64,000 nt of DNA from contig NC_083609.1 in the NCBI RefSeq assembly GCF_029168945.1, positions 20,457,501-20,521,500 of the forward strand, given 5' to 3'. Positions within the stretch are counted from its first letter, which is position 1. Every line of letters starts with the position of its first letter. The notes under the pieces were generated by a model. It searched no databases and was not told where the DNA came from. It saw nothing but the letters and a program-made list of their open reading frames with translations. This DNA comes from Cannabis sativa. Taxonomy: Eukaryota > Streptophyta > Magnoliopsida > Rosales > Cannabaceae. Shown here in pieces: positions 23,769 through 36,905 of this stretch. The position numbers were made by a program, and so were the translations under genes.

Positions 23769-24484
23769 AGATAATATAAGTAATAAATAGTCAAAAAAGA
23801 TCATTTCTCTATAAGTTTTAAAATGAGAAAATTTACTAACATAGACCTATAATTTAAGGTTATTTTCTATAATTTCCCTATAGGAACCGATTTTATTTCC
23901 ACATTAAAACATAATACCAATAATATTAAATAATAATTTGCACTTTTGAGGTTAAACATGTAATTTACAACTACAATTATAAGAATAAAATAAGGTACAA
24001 TTGTAATTGTGTAAGATTCTAATATTTTATTATTAGTATTTCAAATAGAGTAGTTTGTAAATCTGTACAACTATTTTGTATCAAGCACAAATATGATCTA
24101 TCAAGTAACATGTGACAATAAAAAAATTAACTACTGAAAAAACTACTAAATTATTTATTAATAATTCTTTTGTTTAACCAAATTAATAATAATTTAATAG
24201 TTTTTTGAGTAGCTAATATTTTTTATTTTAATTATTTTACAGGTGTTTATTAAGATTTTTAGAAATCGACTAAGATGAGAGCTGAGGAATTAACTTAATT
24301 AGTAAACAATGGAGAAAGAGATTTTTACATGGTTCGTATATTAATATATACTTGTTCATGTATCACTTGTATTTAGTCGAATGACCTTGATGTATTACAA
24401 TGAGAATCTTACAAGCTCAAGAACCCTAGCTTCTTGCTATATTATTTTTACAATAATTTTGCACTTTGAAAAATCTCTCTCCTT
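23769..24484. other. AT-rich segment, nothing recognised
   Basis: No ORF of interest, repeat structure or RNA gene was seen between the CACTA end and the copia LTR. Confidence 0.5.
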
Positions 24485-26055
24485 TGTTGGAATTATTTTA
24501 CCTCGATCTAGATTTACTACAATGTATGTTGTTTAACATCCTAATATGAATTTCGAAAACAATGAAGAAAGAAGAAGGAAGAGGTCTCATCTAGGTTTTT
24601 AGCTTTAGAGGCATTAGTTTCGATGAAGAGACCATAGCCTTCCTTTTATACTATCTTCAATAGGGTTAGGGTTGAATTATATGGATTAAAAATGAATAAA
24701 ATATTGAGCAAAAATAACTTGTTTGCCGTACACTTCAAAGGGAAAATCTCTAGTTACAATTTTGCCACTTTATTTCAACTACTTATTCTTCTTTGCAATA
24801 ATATCATATTTTCCAATTCAAACCTATAAATGCCAAAACTATTTATTTAATAATTAAAATAATTATCAAATAAAATTTTCATTTATAATATTTATTAATT
24901 AAACTCCACAAAGTCCCCTAATTAACAAATAAACCCTAAAACAATATTTCTTCACAATCACGCCATAACATAGTGAAAAATTCATAAACTAGACACAGTC
25001 TAAATTTAGAATTATAATTGATTAAATAAAATCAATTAACTGAGTCTTACAAGCAGTTTGTCTCAACTAGTATGGGGACCAAGGGCCTATATAACCGAGC
25101 TTCCAATAAGCAGACAAAGAATTTACCAATTAAATTCACTAACTTATTAATTCCTCATTGCATCCACAATAGAACTTGGAATTGCACTCTCAGTTACATA
25201 GAATGCTCTATATGTTCCACGATATAGATACGCTATTAATTATCCATTGTTATAATCCCAATAATCAATGATCCTCTATAGATGATCTACATTGCATAGG
25301 GATAAAATTACCGTTACACGCTTTCAATGTATTTTATCCTTAAAACACTTGCCACCTATAAATGATATTTTAGTGAATTAATATAAACACTAAAATGAGA
25401 TCTCAACCATTTATCTCTATTCAGCCAAGCTCGAAGGAAATCATCATTTCACTTCTAAATACCTATAGAAGCTATAGATTCCATATCTATGTTTAGCGCT
25501 CCCACTCAATTGCACTACTGTGTTCCCAAGATGTACGTATCACCCTGGCCAAAAAGTAGGCTTAACTAACAAATCAAAGAACACGAATAACACTCTTGAG
25601 ATCGAGCCTAATCATGTCAGGATTAAGATGATTTGATCTAGGATCAACTAGGTGATATTGTATTGAATAGATATTACGGTAAATTTATCATATCTAATCA
25701 AAGTTCAATATCGGTCCCTTCCAAAGTATACTCCATACATCCGATACTGGTAAACTTTACCAATGCCCTGGAAAGGACATAACACTTATCCAAGGTGTAA
25801 GTATACCTATCGCTGATTATCATGCCAGTCTAAATTCAGTGAACTTATAAGCTTTTGTACATATAATCATGATTATATTCCACTGTGCTGACAACACTAT
25901 AATCATGAACAAATACATATGTTCTGGACTTAATAGAATTTATAATCATGAAATAAATCATGTGAACCATGCAACATAAAATGATTTCTGATCTTTATTA
26001 ATTAGTAACTCTGATTATATTGAATTGGGTTTTATTTAGGGCACAAAACCCAACA
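24485..26055 (-). repeat. 3' LTR of copia element A
   Basis: This aligns with the other copia LTRs and ends at 26055 (…aaaacccaaca) followed by the reversed PPT (aactcccacttg), so it is a 3' LTR in minus orientation. It is about 300 bases shorter than its relatives because of a deletion near 24560-24565. The outer flank is 'tcctt'. Confidence 0.85.
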
Positions 26056-26562
26056 AACTCCCACTTGCACTAATATAAAATAAAAAGTGCATTTCAAATA
26101 ATCTCAACACCTTGATATCCAGATCAAGTGTAGTTTGTAGTATTTTCTCCGTAATAGGATCTGACAGGTTGTATTCAACACAACTTTTTCTCCACCATTA
26201 CATTTCCTTAATCACCAAATACTTGATATTGTGAAATTCCTCTCTATAGGTCTACTCCTTTAGGGATACTGGATTCTTTACTTTTTGGCAACTACTTCTG
26301 CGTTAATCAGGAAGTAACACTAGTAGTTAACTAAATGTTGGAACAAATGCCAAAAATGTATAAAACTTCCTTAGATTGAATAAGTATCTTTACGGCAACA
26401 TTAACATTCAGCCTCTCTGGTAGACTTAGAGACTTCAGATAGGTTTTTACACTTCTCCAAAATCACTAGTCCACCCCCAGAGTAATCACCATCTCATCAG
26501 CAGACTTTCTAGCACTAAGGCAAGTCTAGAAATTTGATTTGGTGTAGTCTAAGAGTATTAAA
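26056..26562 (-). pseudogene. 3' end of decayed pol of copia element A
   Basis: The sequence parallels 28455-28963 of element B and 9429-9935 of element C. It has PPT, then non-coding or decayed RNase H/RT sequence (…tgtagtctaagagtatta). It stops exactly where the LTR of element B begins and resumes, with about 1.3 kb missing, at 36651 and 42690. Confidence 0.7.
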
Positions 26563-28454
26563 TGTTGGAAATTATTTACCAGGATCTTAGATCTACTCAC
26601 AAGTATGTTTATTAACATCCTAAATAAGAACTTTCTAAAACGATAAATTAAACACATATAAAGTTTAAGAAACCTTACATTGGGTGCAGCGGAATATAAT
26701 GACTCCTTCCATTCAGATATCTAGCCCTTGATTCCTTTCTGTAGCAGAGCATTATCAATATCTGAACCTGGATCTCTTTCTCTGAATCCTTGATGCTGAA
26801 ACTCCTCTGCTGATGATCTTTCTTCACGATCTTCCTCACTATGATTGAGGTATTGCTTGATGTGTGTGGGCACTACTCTCACACTAAGATTTTCGAAATT
26901 GAAGAGGGAAGGAGAAAGAGAAGGGTCAGCGAAAGATAGGGAGAGAGAAGGCTCAGGTTTTCTGAATCAGAAGTGTCAGGAAAAAGTCTTATTTTTCCTG
27001 AAGCCTTCACTATCTATTTATAGCATTCCACTAGGGTTAGGTTTGAATTATTTGGCATTAAAATAATGAAAATATCATATTAAATTGCCTACAAAAGTGG
27101 CTGGGCCATGCTTAGTGGATTTGGGCCTCACTTTTTGCAATTTTGCAGTTTTATCTTTTCTGCAACTGATTTTCTCAAAAACGCCAATTTTCAAATTCAA
27201 CCATTTAAATGCCAATTCTAACTATTTAATAACTATAAATAATTATTAAATAATATTGTCATTTATCATATTTATTAATTGAACCATACAAAGTATCATA
27301 ATTAACAAATATGCCCCTAAAACTCTTTCTTTATAATTTCGCCCTTACTTAGTGAAAAAATTCACAAATAGACATAGTCTAATTTGAGAATTATAATTGA
27401 TTAATCAAAACCAATTACATGAGTCTTACAAGCAATATTATCTCAACTAGTGGGGGGACCATGGGTCTATATAACCGAGCTTCCAATAAGTAGATCAAGA
27501 ATTTAGCACTAAAATTCACTAACTTATTAATTCTTCGTTGAATCCAGGCATAGAACTTAGAATTGCACTCTCAGTATATAGAATGCTCTATATGTTCCAC
27601 CATATAGACACATCATTAGTTATCCATTGTTATAATCCTAATGTGATCAATGATCCTCTATATGAATGATCTACACAGTAAAGGGATTAAATTACCGTAA
27701 CACCCTACTATGTATTTTATCCTTAAAACACTTGACCCCGTATAAATGATATTTCAGCTTATGTGAAATGAGATCTCCACCATTTATTTTCGTTTGGTCA
27801 AGCTCGAAGGAGATCATCCTTTGCTTACTATTCGCCAGATAGAAGCTATAGATTACATGTTTATGCTAGCGCTCCCACTCAATTGCACTACCGTGTTCCC
27901 AAAAAGTACGTATCACCCTGACCTAAAAGTAGGCTTAACTAACAATTCAAGGAACACGAATAGCCTTTCAAGATTGAGCCTAATCATAACAGGATTAAGA
28001 ACATTTGATCTAGGATCAACTAGGCGATATTGACTTGAATAGATATTACGGTAAGTTTAATTAAATCTAAGTCAAAGTTCAATATCGGTCCCTTCCGATG
28101 CATACTCCATGCATCCAACCTGAGCTTTACTTTAACAAATGTTCTCGAAAGAACATAGTATTTCTCCAAATACAAGTAAACTCTTGTTGTAGATTATCAT
28201 ATCAGTAAAACCCTGTGTCTGATAAATCTAGGAAACTTTATTCACATAGTCATGTTTACTTTCCAATGTGTTGACGGCACAATAAACAGGATCAAGTATG
28301 TGAAAAGGGTTTCAAATGAATCTATACATTATGTACATATAATCATGAAATAAATCATGTGAACCATGCAACATTAAATGTTATTTCTAATCTATATTAA
28401 TAAGTAAATCTGATTATATTGAAATGAGTTTTATTTAGGGCATAAAACCCAACA
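26563..28454 (-). repeat. 3' LTR of copia element B
   Basis: 1,892 bases with TG...CA termini on the minus strand. A TATA box (CTATAAATAG, minus strand) lies at about 27014-27023. It is nearly identical to 34759-36650. Confidence 0.92.
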
Positions 28455-28466
28455 AACTCCCACTTG
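28455..28466 (-). promoter_or_regulatory. polypurine tract of element B
   Basis: The minus strand reads CAAGTGGGAGTT immediately before the 3' LTR, identical in position to the tract of element D at 50266-50277. Confidence 0.75.
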
Positions 28467-28489
28467 CACTAATATAAAACAAAAAGTGT

Positions 28490-30860
28490 GTTTCAAATAA
28501 TCTCAACACCTTGATATACAAATCAATTGTAGTAGTAGTAAACTCCTCGTAATAGGATCTGAAAGGTTGAATTAACCACAACCTTTTCTCCACCATTACT
28601 CTTCCTTTAATCACAAAATCATTGATAATGTGAAATTCCTCTCTATATGTCTACTCTCTTGGGATACTGGATTCTATATCTTTGGCAACTACTTTTGGTT
28701 AATCAGGAAATTAACACTAGTAGTTTAAGGCAATTTGGAATGATGCCAAAGATGTATAGAACTTTCCTTAGACTGAATAAGTACCTTTCCTGCAGCTTTA
28801 ACATTCAGTCTCTCTCTGGTAGACCTAGAAACTTCAGATAGGTTTTTACACTTCTCCAAAATCACTATTCCACCCCCAGAGTAGCCACCATCTTATCAGA
28901 AAGATTTACTAGCACAAAGGCAAATTTCGAAATCTGATATTGTGTAGTCTAAGAGTTTTAAACACACCCTTATAGACTAACATATAGTTCCTCTTCTTAA
29001 TCTTAGGATTTACTTGATTGTCTTCCAATGTTCTTCTCCTGGATTAATCTGATACCTACTCATTACTCCCACTCAACAGCAGGTGTCTGGTCTAAGGCAT
29101 ACAAAAGCATATCTAAGACCTCTCACTGTTGATATAAGAAATTCTTTCATGGCTTTATCTTTTCTAGAATAGTTGAGACTTTTCCTTAGATAAATAAAAT
29201 CTATGCCCAAGAAGTTGTGAAGCTTCTATAGATTGCCATTAGAAAGAAAATGCTTCAGCATCTTACTAAAGTAAGTTGCTTGCATTAGAGTAAGTAATTA
29301 CCAGGTATACCACAAGCCATAGGTTTAGATAAACTCAAACCTATAATACTAGGAACAGGAAGTTTTGTTAAGTCCATTGAATGGACTTATAAACGAAAAT
29401 TTCCTTTTATGTCCTTGTAATAGAAAGCTTTAGGTTATTCCATGTGACTGGATTAAACCATAGTTCTTTTGGCTTTCATCTTAGTTTCTTATCTTGACAA
29501 TCCATTACTTGTTTAAACTCACAATGGATATTAATCACTAGTGTCTCCCAAGTCGTAAGAAGGTGAGTTCCTAGAAACTCTCCCACTACGACAAGGTACC
29601 GTGAATTATGTCTAAGAAAACTAAATGGTATTGATCTCTTCAGTTGTGACAAGACAACAGAGGCAGTGGGATCATCATATGTTATATAAGATGATAGAAC
29701 ACTTTTGGAATCAAGAATTAAATATCTCCTTTATTTGCTACTTGTTTTCAGACTTAGTCATTATCTTAGAAAAGTAGTATTTGTTTGAACAAACACTTTC
29801 TTATCTATTGACAATGGGATGGTCCACCCCTAATCACTTAGAATAGCTAACAAACCATGGTTAACAGTTCTAGCTTTTCTTAAGATTTTGATTAGGTCAT
29901 CCATGAATCTAGTAATGATTTACATTAAGTATACAACCATTACATCATTCTGAAATCGTATTACCATAGAAGGATTTAGGCAACGACTAATAACTAATCA
30001 TCAACATGCAACTCGAAATTTCTTGGGAGGTAAGTTTGGATATAATTCAAAAATCAATTTAATGATCTTTGAACTGCATATCTACTAACTATTTCTCCAC
30101 CCCTATCAGTTCGCAAGATCTTTAACCACTTACCTTAATGGTTTTAACCATTGCTAGAAATTAATGAAATTTTTCAAACATTTCAAATTTCTTTGCTAAA
30201 AGGTATAATCTAGAGTTATCGTTTTAAAAATACAACGAAAAACTCATATCCACCCCTGAATGTACATCCATCTGCGAATGAGATGAACTACTTTCAGTGG
30301 ATATAGGCATATTAACTCTTTGCAGAGATTGATCTTGTCAAATCCACTATGAATAAGATACAAATGCCATAGATTAAAAAAATGTGGTAGAGTCTATTGA
30401 TGACATAGGTTTAGTTACATCAAAGAGTTCTTAGAATACTGCAAGTGGATCCTGGTCACAGAATACCTAACTCATATTCCATACAGTTTTAATCCATAAA
30501 TAGAAGATGGATATTAAACACTTGAGAAAGTGTAACTGTATTGTATTCTGGAATTAGAAATATAAGAAAATTTCTGTTTGGATTCTAAAATTAAAGTCAA
30601 AGACTTAAATTCAACCAAATATAATGAGTAATTCTTTCTTGGACCACCACTACTAATACAAACTCTAAGTCAGATTTGCCCATACAAGTAGGAGATTTCT
30701 AAGATTGAGGATTTATATCAATTGGGAATAGAATTTCGAGATTATAATCATATGCGTCATTTAATTTCTTAAGAGAAAATATAATGACATGAAATGATTT
30801 ATAGACCATTCATCCAATGATATATTATTGAGCTAATTCGAAATGAATAAGCTAAGAGGA
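28490..30860 (-). pseudogene. decayed copia pol of element B
   Basis: Recognisable only in fragments. Integrase core RTDRGGE lies at 30092-30113 and LWHLYLIHSGFDKINL (the GAG-pre-integrase LWHL.LGH..YDRLN motif) at about 30365. 'KKVFVQTNTTFL' follows near 29790 (KVFVSTNATFL in element D), and a worn block matches the integrase-RT linker. Frameshifts and stops are dense, and many are shared with elements A and C. No RT active-site motif could be read. The gene was dead before this copy inserted, because the LTRs are much better conserved than the reading frame. Confidence 0.72.
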
Positions 30861-30879
30861 ATTAGGATAATTTCGTTTA

Positions 30880-31660
30880 TAAATAAGAATCCAACGATGC
30901 TTCGATTAGCGAAAGACTAAGTAATCTTATTTATGTAATCTTTTTGTTTCATATTGTAAAAATACTAGTCTAAGGTGTCATCGATTGATGAACAGCTAGA
31001 TGTCGCATATACAATATTTATCTTTCGAGATCTAACACTATTATGTATGTCTAATGGTGAAAATCCATTAGTGATTTATCTCATTAGAAAACAAACATGT
31101 TAGACCAACAATGAAGATTCGAAATTAAACTACAACTTAATAACAGAAAATAACATGGTTCAATATAAATTCATACACAATTCAGAAATTATAAACATAT
31201 AGCAAGTAGGAATGACTAGTGAAAATACTAAAACATACAATCCTAAATAATTTCCAAGGTTTTCAACAAACTGATACAGTGTCCCGGTAGGCGAGAGTCA
31301 AAGCATCATTTATTGAACAGAGTTGTAAGCTCTTCTAAAATAGAAACCATTCTAGCAACCTTTTATTCGATCAAAATAAGAATCCAACGTTGTCCCGGTA
31401 GGCGAGAGTCAAGGTTATTCTCATTTTATGAGCTTCCACCATTGTTTCATGTTTCATAAGTTTATCTCTAAGTAGTCACCGTAGGGGAGAGTCTAATAGA
31501 GACGAAAACTTACAAAACACTTATCAAATGAAATCTTACGGTGTTAAATGCGTTCAACGAATAACAATCCATAGGGGGACGAAGTCTAGCGTCTCGAGGT
31601 TATATTGAAAACATTTAACTTTTGTAAGACCAACAATGGAGATCGAATATCTTAATAATA
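30880..31660 (-). repeat. duplicated leader blocks in place of gag (element B)
   Basis: In element D the leader motif array ends about 150 bases before gag (46620). In B the position after the second motif (31280) is instead filled by sequence resembling the leader again (caatggagat..., agatctcgaaagataaatat, attcttattt), with a third, worn motif copy at about 30899. Elements A and C have the same layout. No gag (UBN2-type) sequence was found. Confidence 0.5.
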
Positions 31661-34600
31661 ATCAAGCTCATTATTTAAAGTGAGTTGTATTTTCTTTGAT
31701 TCTCTTTATTTAATTTATTTATTTTAAATATATATTTATTTAAAATTTCCAATTTAGAATGAAAAATTCTAAATATAAATTTTAATTTAATATTTATAAA
31801 TTTTACTTAGATGGACATGAAAATAACATGAATTATTTCCATCTTAGTAATAATTTCCAATAAATATTTAGAAAAATATTCAATTTAAGTTGTTACAAAA
31901 TTAATATAAATTAATTTACAACTCAAATTTAATTTTCTATAAATATATATTGCATTTCGAAAAATTAAAGTATATAAGAATACAATTTTCGAAAATGCAT
32001 GTTAAAATAAAAAAAATTAATCCTGGAAAAATTATTCTAATTTAATGTTGGCCCAAAATTAATTTACAACAAAAAATATAATTTTCCTATTTAATTAAAT
32101 ATATAAGAAAATTTTCAAATATTTAAGTATGATGATGAAAATCAACTTAAATATTAATTTTCTATTTAATTAAATACACTACAAAAATACTTCAAGGAAA
32201 AATATCATCTATCTAGATTTTCCTTTGACTAATTAATTCAATTTCTAATAATATACTTTAATTCAATTTATTTTAAATTAATCAATAAATGAAAAAATCA
32301 TTGATTCAAGTTGATCCAAGAATTAATTAAATTAATAATTAATTTACAACTTAATCTATTTTTCAAGATAAAATTCGAAATTCTAGCATTTAAGAAATGC
32401 AATTTCGAAAATTGATTAATAAAATAAAGAAAAAATATATTTTGAAAATTATTTAAATTTAGTTGAAAAAATAAATTTCAACTAAAAATAATTTTTTATT
32501 TAATTAAATGTCATGAAAAAGAAATATTTAAGTATCATGATGAAAATCAACTTAGATATTTAATTTTTCAAATTAATTAAATGTATTAAATTCAAGAAAT
32601 AAATAATTAGGTGTAGAGAAGGCTTAATTATTAATCTCTAGTTTAATACTAGGAAAAATATACTTAAAATAAATTGTACCAAAATGAATTATATAAATAA
32701 TTAATTTCACAATGTATAATATTTCCTATTTAATATTAGAAATAATAAGTAGTTTAGAAATAACTATCTAGAAAATATCTTATTTGACTAAGTATCTTTT
32801 CCACAAAATTTGAAAAAATATCTAATTTAAGTTGTATTAGAAACAATCTAAAACTTAAATATTTTTCAAATTTAAATTTAATTAAATATCAAAAATTAAG
32901 TTGTAACCACTTAATTTGAAAATATTCCATTTTAAGTTAATATTTGAAAAGATATTAACTTAAAAAAAATATCTAAAGAATCTTAATAACCAATGCCTAA
33001 AATTCCTCAACTTAATTTTGAAATTTGAAATTCAAAAGATATTCAGATTTAAGTTGGTTAGTTGTAGATAACTAAATATCAACTTAAATAAGAATATTTA
33101 ATGAAAAATTTAAATTAAGTTCCAGAAAGAATCTAGATGGTTATAATTCTATATTTAATTAAATACAAGAAAATACATATAGTTTAGCTTAGAATAAAAA
33201 ATTCTTTAAACTATAATTTTCTTAAATTAATTTCAAAATAAATGAAATTAGTTATGTTGCTAATCAATTTTATTAGGTTAAACTAGTGTAATTAACCTAG
33301 TACAGTTGTTCAAATCAGGCAAATGGGCCTTCACAATTGGGGTGGTTCATGTGAGGGGGTGCTGGGTTCAGTATGTCGTACCCACTTCTATGGCTCCCAA
33401 CTCTCACACAAGGCCCAAAAGAGAGGAATTTAACCTTAATAAGAACAACTGTTATTAATTGAATAAGCCCAATAACTAAATGGGCCTAAATAAATTCTAT
33501 CAAGAACTATGATAATTTATTTTAGCAACAACAACCTATATGTATCTATAATCAAATTAAACACATAGGCTCACACAGGCACATTTTGGATGGGTCCTAT
33601 CATGTTGCTAGGTCATACACAGATGAAAGAAGATTGTAAATATACCTGTTACAAATTATTATCTTGACCAAGGGAGCCATCAGATTATTAGATCTGGCAA
33701 AAAGTAACCATGGCTATTTGCAATCAAGTAATAATAGGTTTTGAAAACTTACAAACAAGCTAAAACACATACTCCTTCAACAAGGTTAGCTGGATAGTTG
33801 GATGTAGGATTTATTTAATTTTAAATTAAATATTTAATTTCGAAAATATTTAATTAAATAATAAAAAAAAATTTCGAAAAATTTAAAAAAAAATTGAAAA
33901 ATTCGAAATTTTTTAAAAAAAATTAAATTTAAAATTAAACCTACAATTTTTGAAAAATTAGGTTTCAACCAACCTAAATATCATTTCAAAAATTTGCTAA
34001 CTACTTTTAAATTTTAAATGTTATTTTATAAATAAAAATTAAATAAAAAATTAGAAAAGATAAATAAATATCTTTTTCAAATTTTAAATGTAATTTAAAT
34101 AAATATAATAACAAAATTTAAAAAATTAGCAAAATATCTTATATCATTTAAAAATTACATGATTATAAATATTTTATTTTTAAACTTAAAATAAGATAAG
34201 ATATAATCAAATTTTAAAATAAGATAGATTTTTAAGCAAGAAGATAGATACTAATTCTATTCAAATTCAAATTACACTAATATCTTGAATTAAATTTAAA
34301 AATATTAAATTAATTCAAAATGATAATTAGAATTGAATTAGGAATAGTAATAGTATATATACAAAACCATACAAAAAATCGGAAGTTAATTCCATGAAAA
34401 AGCATGAAAAATCGAAGAAAAACAAAAAAATTGTGAACTGTACGGACAGATTTGCGATCGCAGGAAAATATCAGCACAGCCCCGATTTTTTTAAATCTTC
34501 AAAAAATCATAACTAATTCAAATAAAATCCAAATTAAGTTCTGCAAAAGGCTAACTTGCTTAATTTTTTTCCATACTATCCAATAAAAATAATTCCAGAG

Positions 34601-34739
34601 ATAAAATCGCAATTATTTTTCACGAAAATTTTACAAACATCAATCAATCATCAAATAACACTCAATACAACATGATACCATCCAAAGAACATACAAACAA
34701 TCGTTTTAAAGTCCAAATTTCTTGCAAGTAAATCAATTA
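31661..34739 (-). other. long AT-rich untranslated leader of element B
   Basis: About 3 kb between gag position and PBS with no coding potential. It is built of recurring 'acttaaatatttaatt' phrases; for example the block at 32115-32170 recurs diverged at 32520-32580. A GC-richer conserved island lies at 33288-33540. Confidence 0.6.
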
Positions 34740-34756
34740 CCATGGCTCTGAGGCCA
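34740..34756 (-). promoter_or_regulatory. primer binding site of element B
   Basis: The minus strand reads TGGCCTCAGAGCCATGG two bases inside the 5' LTR. This is an initiator-methionine tRNA type site with changes in the TGGTATCAGAGC core (TGGCCTCAGAGC). Confidence 0.75.
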
Positions 34757-34758
34757 GT

Positions 34759-36650
34759 TGTTGGAAATTATTTACTAGGATCTTAGATCTACTCACAAGT
34801 ATGTTTATTAACATCCTAAATAAGAACTTTCTAAAACGATAAATTAAACACATATAAAGTTTAAGAAACCTTACATTGGGTGCAGCGGAATATAATGACT
34901 CCTTCCATTCAGATATCTAGCCCTTGATTCCTTTCTGTAGCAGAGCATTATCAATATCTGAACCTGGATCTCTTTCTCTGAATCCTTGATGCTGAAACTC
35001 CTTTGCTGATGATCTTTCTTCACGATCTTCCTCACTATGATTCAGGTATTGCTTGATGTGTGTGGGCACTACTCTCACACTAAGATTTTCGAAATTGAAG
35101 AGGGAAGGAGAAAGAGAAGGGTCAGCCAAAGATAGGGAGAGAGAAGGCTCAGGTTTTCTGAATCAGAAGTGTCAGGAAAAAGTCTTATTTTTCCTGAAGC
35201 CTTCACTATCTATTTATAGCATTCCACTAGGGTTAGGTTTGAATTATTTGGCATTAAAATAATGAAAATATCAGATTAAATTGCCTACAAAAGTGGCTGG
35301 GCCATGCTTAGTGGATTTGGGCCTCACTTTTTGCAATTTTGCAGTTTTATCTTTTCTGCAACTGATTTTCTCAAAAACGCCAATTTTCAAATTCAACCAT
35401 TTAAATGCCAATTCTAACTATTTAATAACTATAAATAATTATTAAATAATATTGTCATTTATCATATTTATTAATTGAACCATACAAAGTATCATAATTA
35501 ACAAATATGCCCCTAAAACTCTTTCTTTATAATTTCGCCCTTACTTAGTGAAAAAATTCACAAATAGACATAGTCTAATTTGAGAATTATAATTGATTAA
35601 TCAAAACCAATTACATGAGTCTTACAAGCAATATTATCTCAACTAGTGGGGGGACCATGGGTCTATATAACCGAGCTTCCAATAAGTAGATCAAGAATTT
35701 AGCACTAAAATTCACTAACTTATTAATTCTTCGTTGAATCCACGCATAGAACTTAGAATTGCACTCTCAGTATATAGAATGCTCTATATGTTCCACCATA
35801 TAGACACATCATTAGTTATCCATTGTTATAATCCTAATGTGATCAATGATCCTCTATATGAATGATCTACACAGTAAAGGGATTAAATTACCGTAACACC
35901 CTACTATGTATTTTATCCTTAAAACACTTGACCCCGTATAAATGATATTTCAGCTTATGTGAAATGAGATCTCCACCATTTATTTTCGTTTGGTCAAGCT
36001 CGAAGGAGATCATCCTTTGCTTACTATTCGCCAGATAGAAGCTATAGATTCCATGTTTATGCTAGCACTCCCACTCAATTGCACTACCGTGTTCCCAAAA
36101 AGTACGTATCACCCTGACCTAAAAGTAGGCTTAACTAACAATTCAAGGAACACGAATAGCCTTTTAAGATTGAGCCTAATCATAACAGGATTAAGAACAT
36201 TTGATCTAGGATCAACTAGGCGATATTGACTTGAATAGATATTACGGTAAGTTTAATTAAATCTAAGTCAAAGTTCAATATCGGTCCCTTCCGATGCATA
36301 CTCCATGCATCCAACCTGAGCTTTACTTTAACCAATGTTCTGGAAAGAACATAGTATTTCTCCAAATACAAGTAAACTCTTGTTGTAGATTATCATATCA
36401 GTAAAACCCTGTGTCTGATAAATCTAGGAAACTTTATTCACATAGTCATGTTTACTTTCCAATGTGTTGACGGCACAATAAACAGGATCAAGTATGTGAA
36501 AAGGGTTTCAAATGAATCTATACATTATGTACATATAATCATGAAATAAATCATGTGAACCATGCAACATTAAATGTTATTTCTAATCTATATTAATAAG
36601 TAAATCTGATTATATTGAAATGAGTTTTATTTAGGGCATAAAACCCAACA
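34759..36650 (-). repeat. 5' LTR of copia element B
   Basis: 1,892 bases, nearly identical to 26563-28454. It carries the promoter of the element. Confidence 0.92.
35210..35219 (-). promoter_or_regulatory. TATA box in 5' LTR of element B
   Basis: The minus strand reads CTATAAATAG, a good plant TATA box in the middle of the LTR where U3 should end. The equivalent in element D is 51716-51725. Confidence 0.6.
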
Positions 36651-36671
36651 TCCATCTACTAATATAGATGA
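36651..36671 (-). other. fragment of element A between B and the CACTA element
   Basis: Twenty-one bases (tccatctactaatatagatg...) that match 42773-42793 of element A. They end in TGA, the target duplication of the CACTA element that follows. Confidence 0.7.
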
Positions 36672-36699
36672 CACTACTACAAAAACACCCTTTAGAGGC

Positions 36700-36905
36700 G
36701 GTTTTTAAGCCCTTTAGGCGTCGGTTTTCGCGAAATTCGCTACCGACGCCTATCAGGGCGACGCTAAAGGGTTTATTTGAACCGACGCCATATATACCCC
36801 TATGGCGTCGGTTCTTAGCTAAGAACCGACGCCATAGGGGTACATATGGCGTCGGTTCCTAGCCCATAACCGACGCCATATGTGGCGTAGGAACCGACGC
36901 CAAAA
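36700..36905. repeat. left subterminal repeat array of the CACTA element
   Basis: At least six direct and inverted copies of a core like 'accgacgccatatg' or its complement 'tatggcgtcggtt', forming near-palindromes. Such arrays bind the element's own DNA-binding protein in the En/Spm family. Confidence 0.7.

Larger units (their letters stand above)
26563..36650 (-). mobile_element. complete but coding-dead copia element B (10.1 kb)
   Basis: Both LTRs (26563-28454 and 34759-36650, 1,892 bases each) are present and differ at about 11 positions by eye. The PBS (34740-34756) and PPT (28455-28466) are in place, so all cis signals are intact and the insertion is young. The 6.3-kb interior has no frame longer than about 70 residues and only a decayed pol. 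The flanks (ttaaa before, tccat after) do not form a target duplication. This is a large non-autonomous (LARD-like) element. Confidence 0.88.

Noticed and set aside
26845..28033. Open frames of 73 and 79 codons in the copia LTR, repeated at 35053-36229
   Set aside because: They lie in LTRs, are not kept in the other copies of the family (24485, 50278), and have no domain wording.
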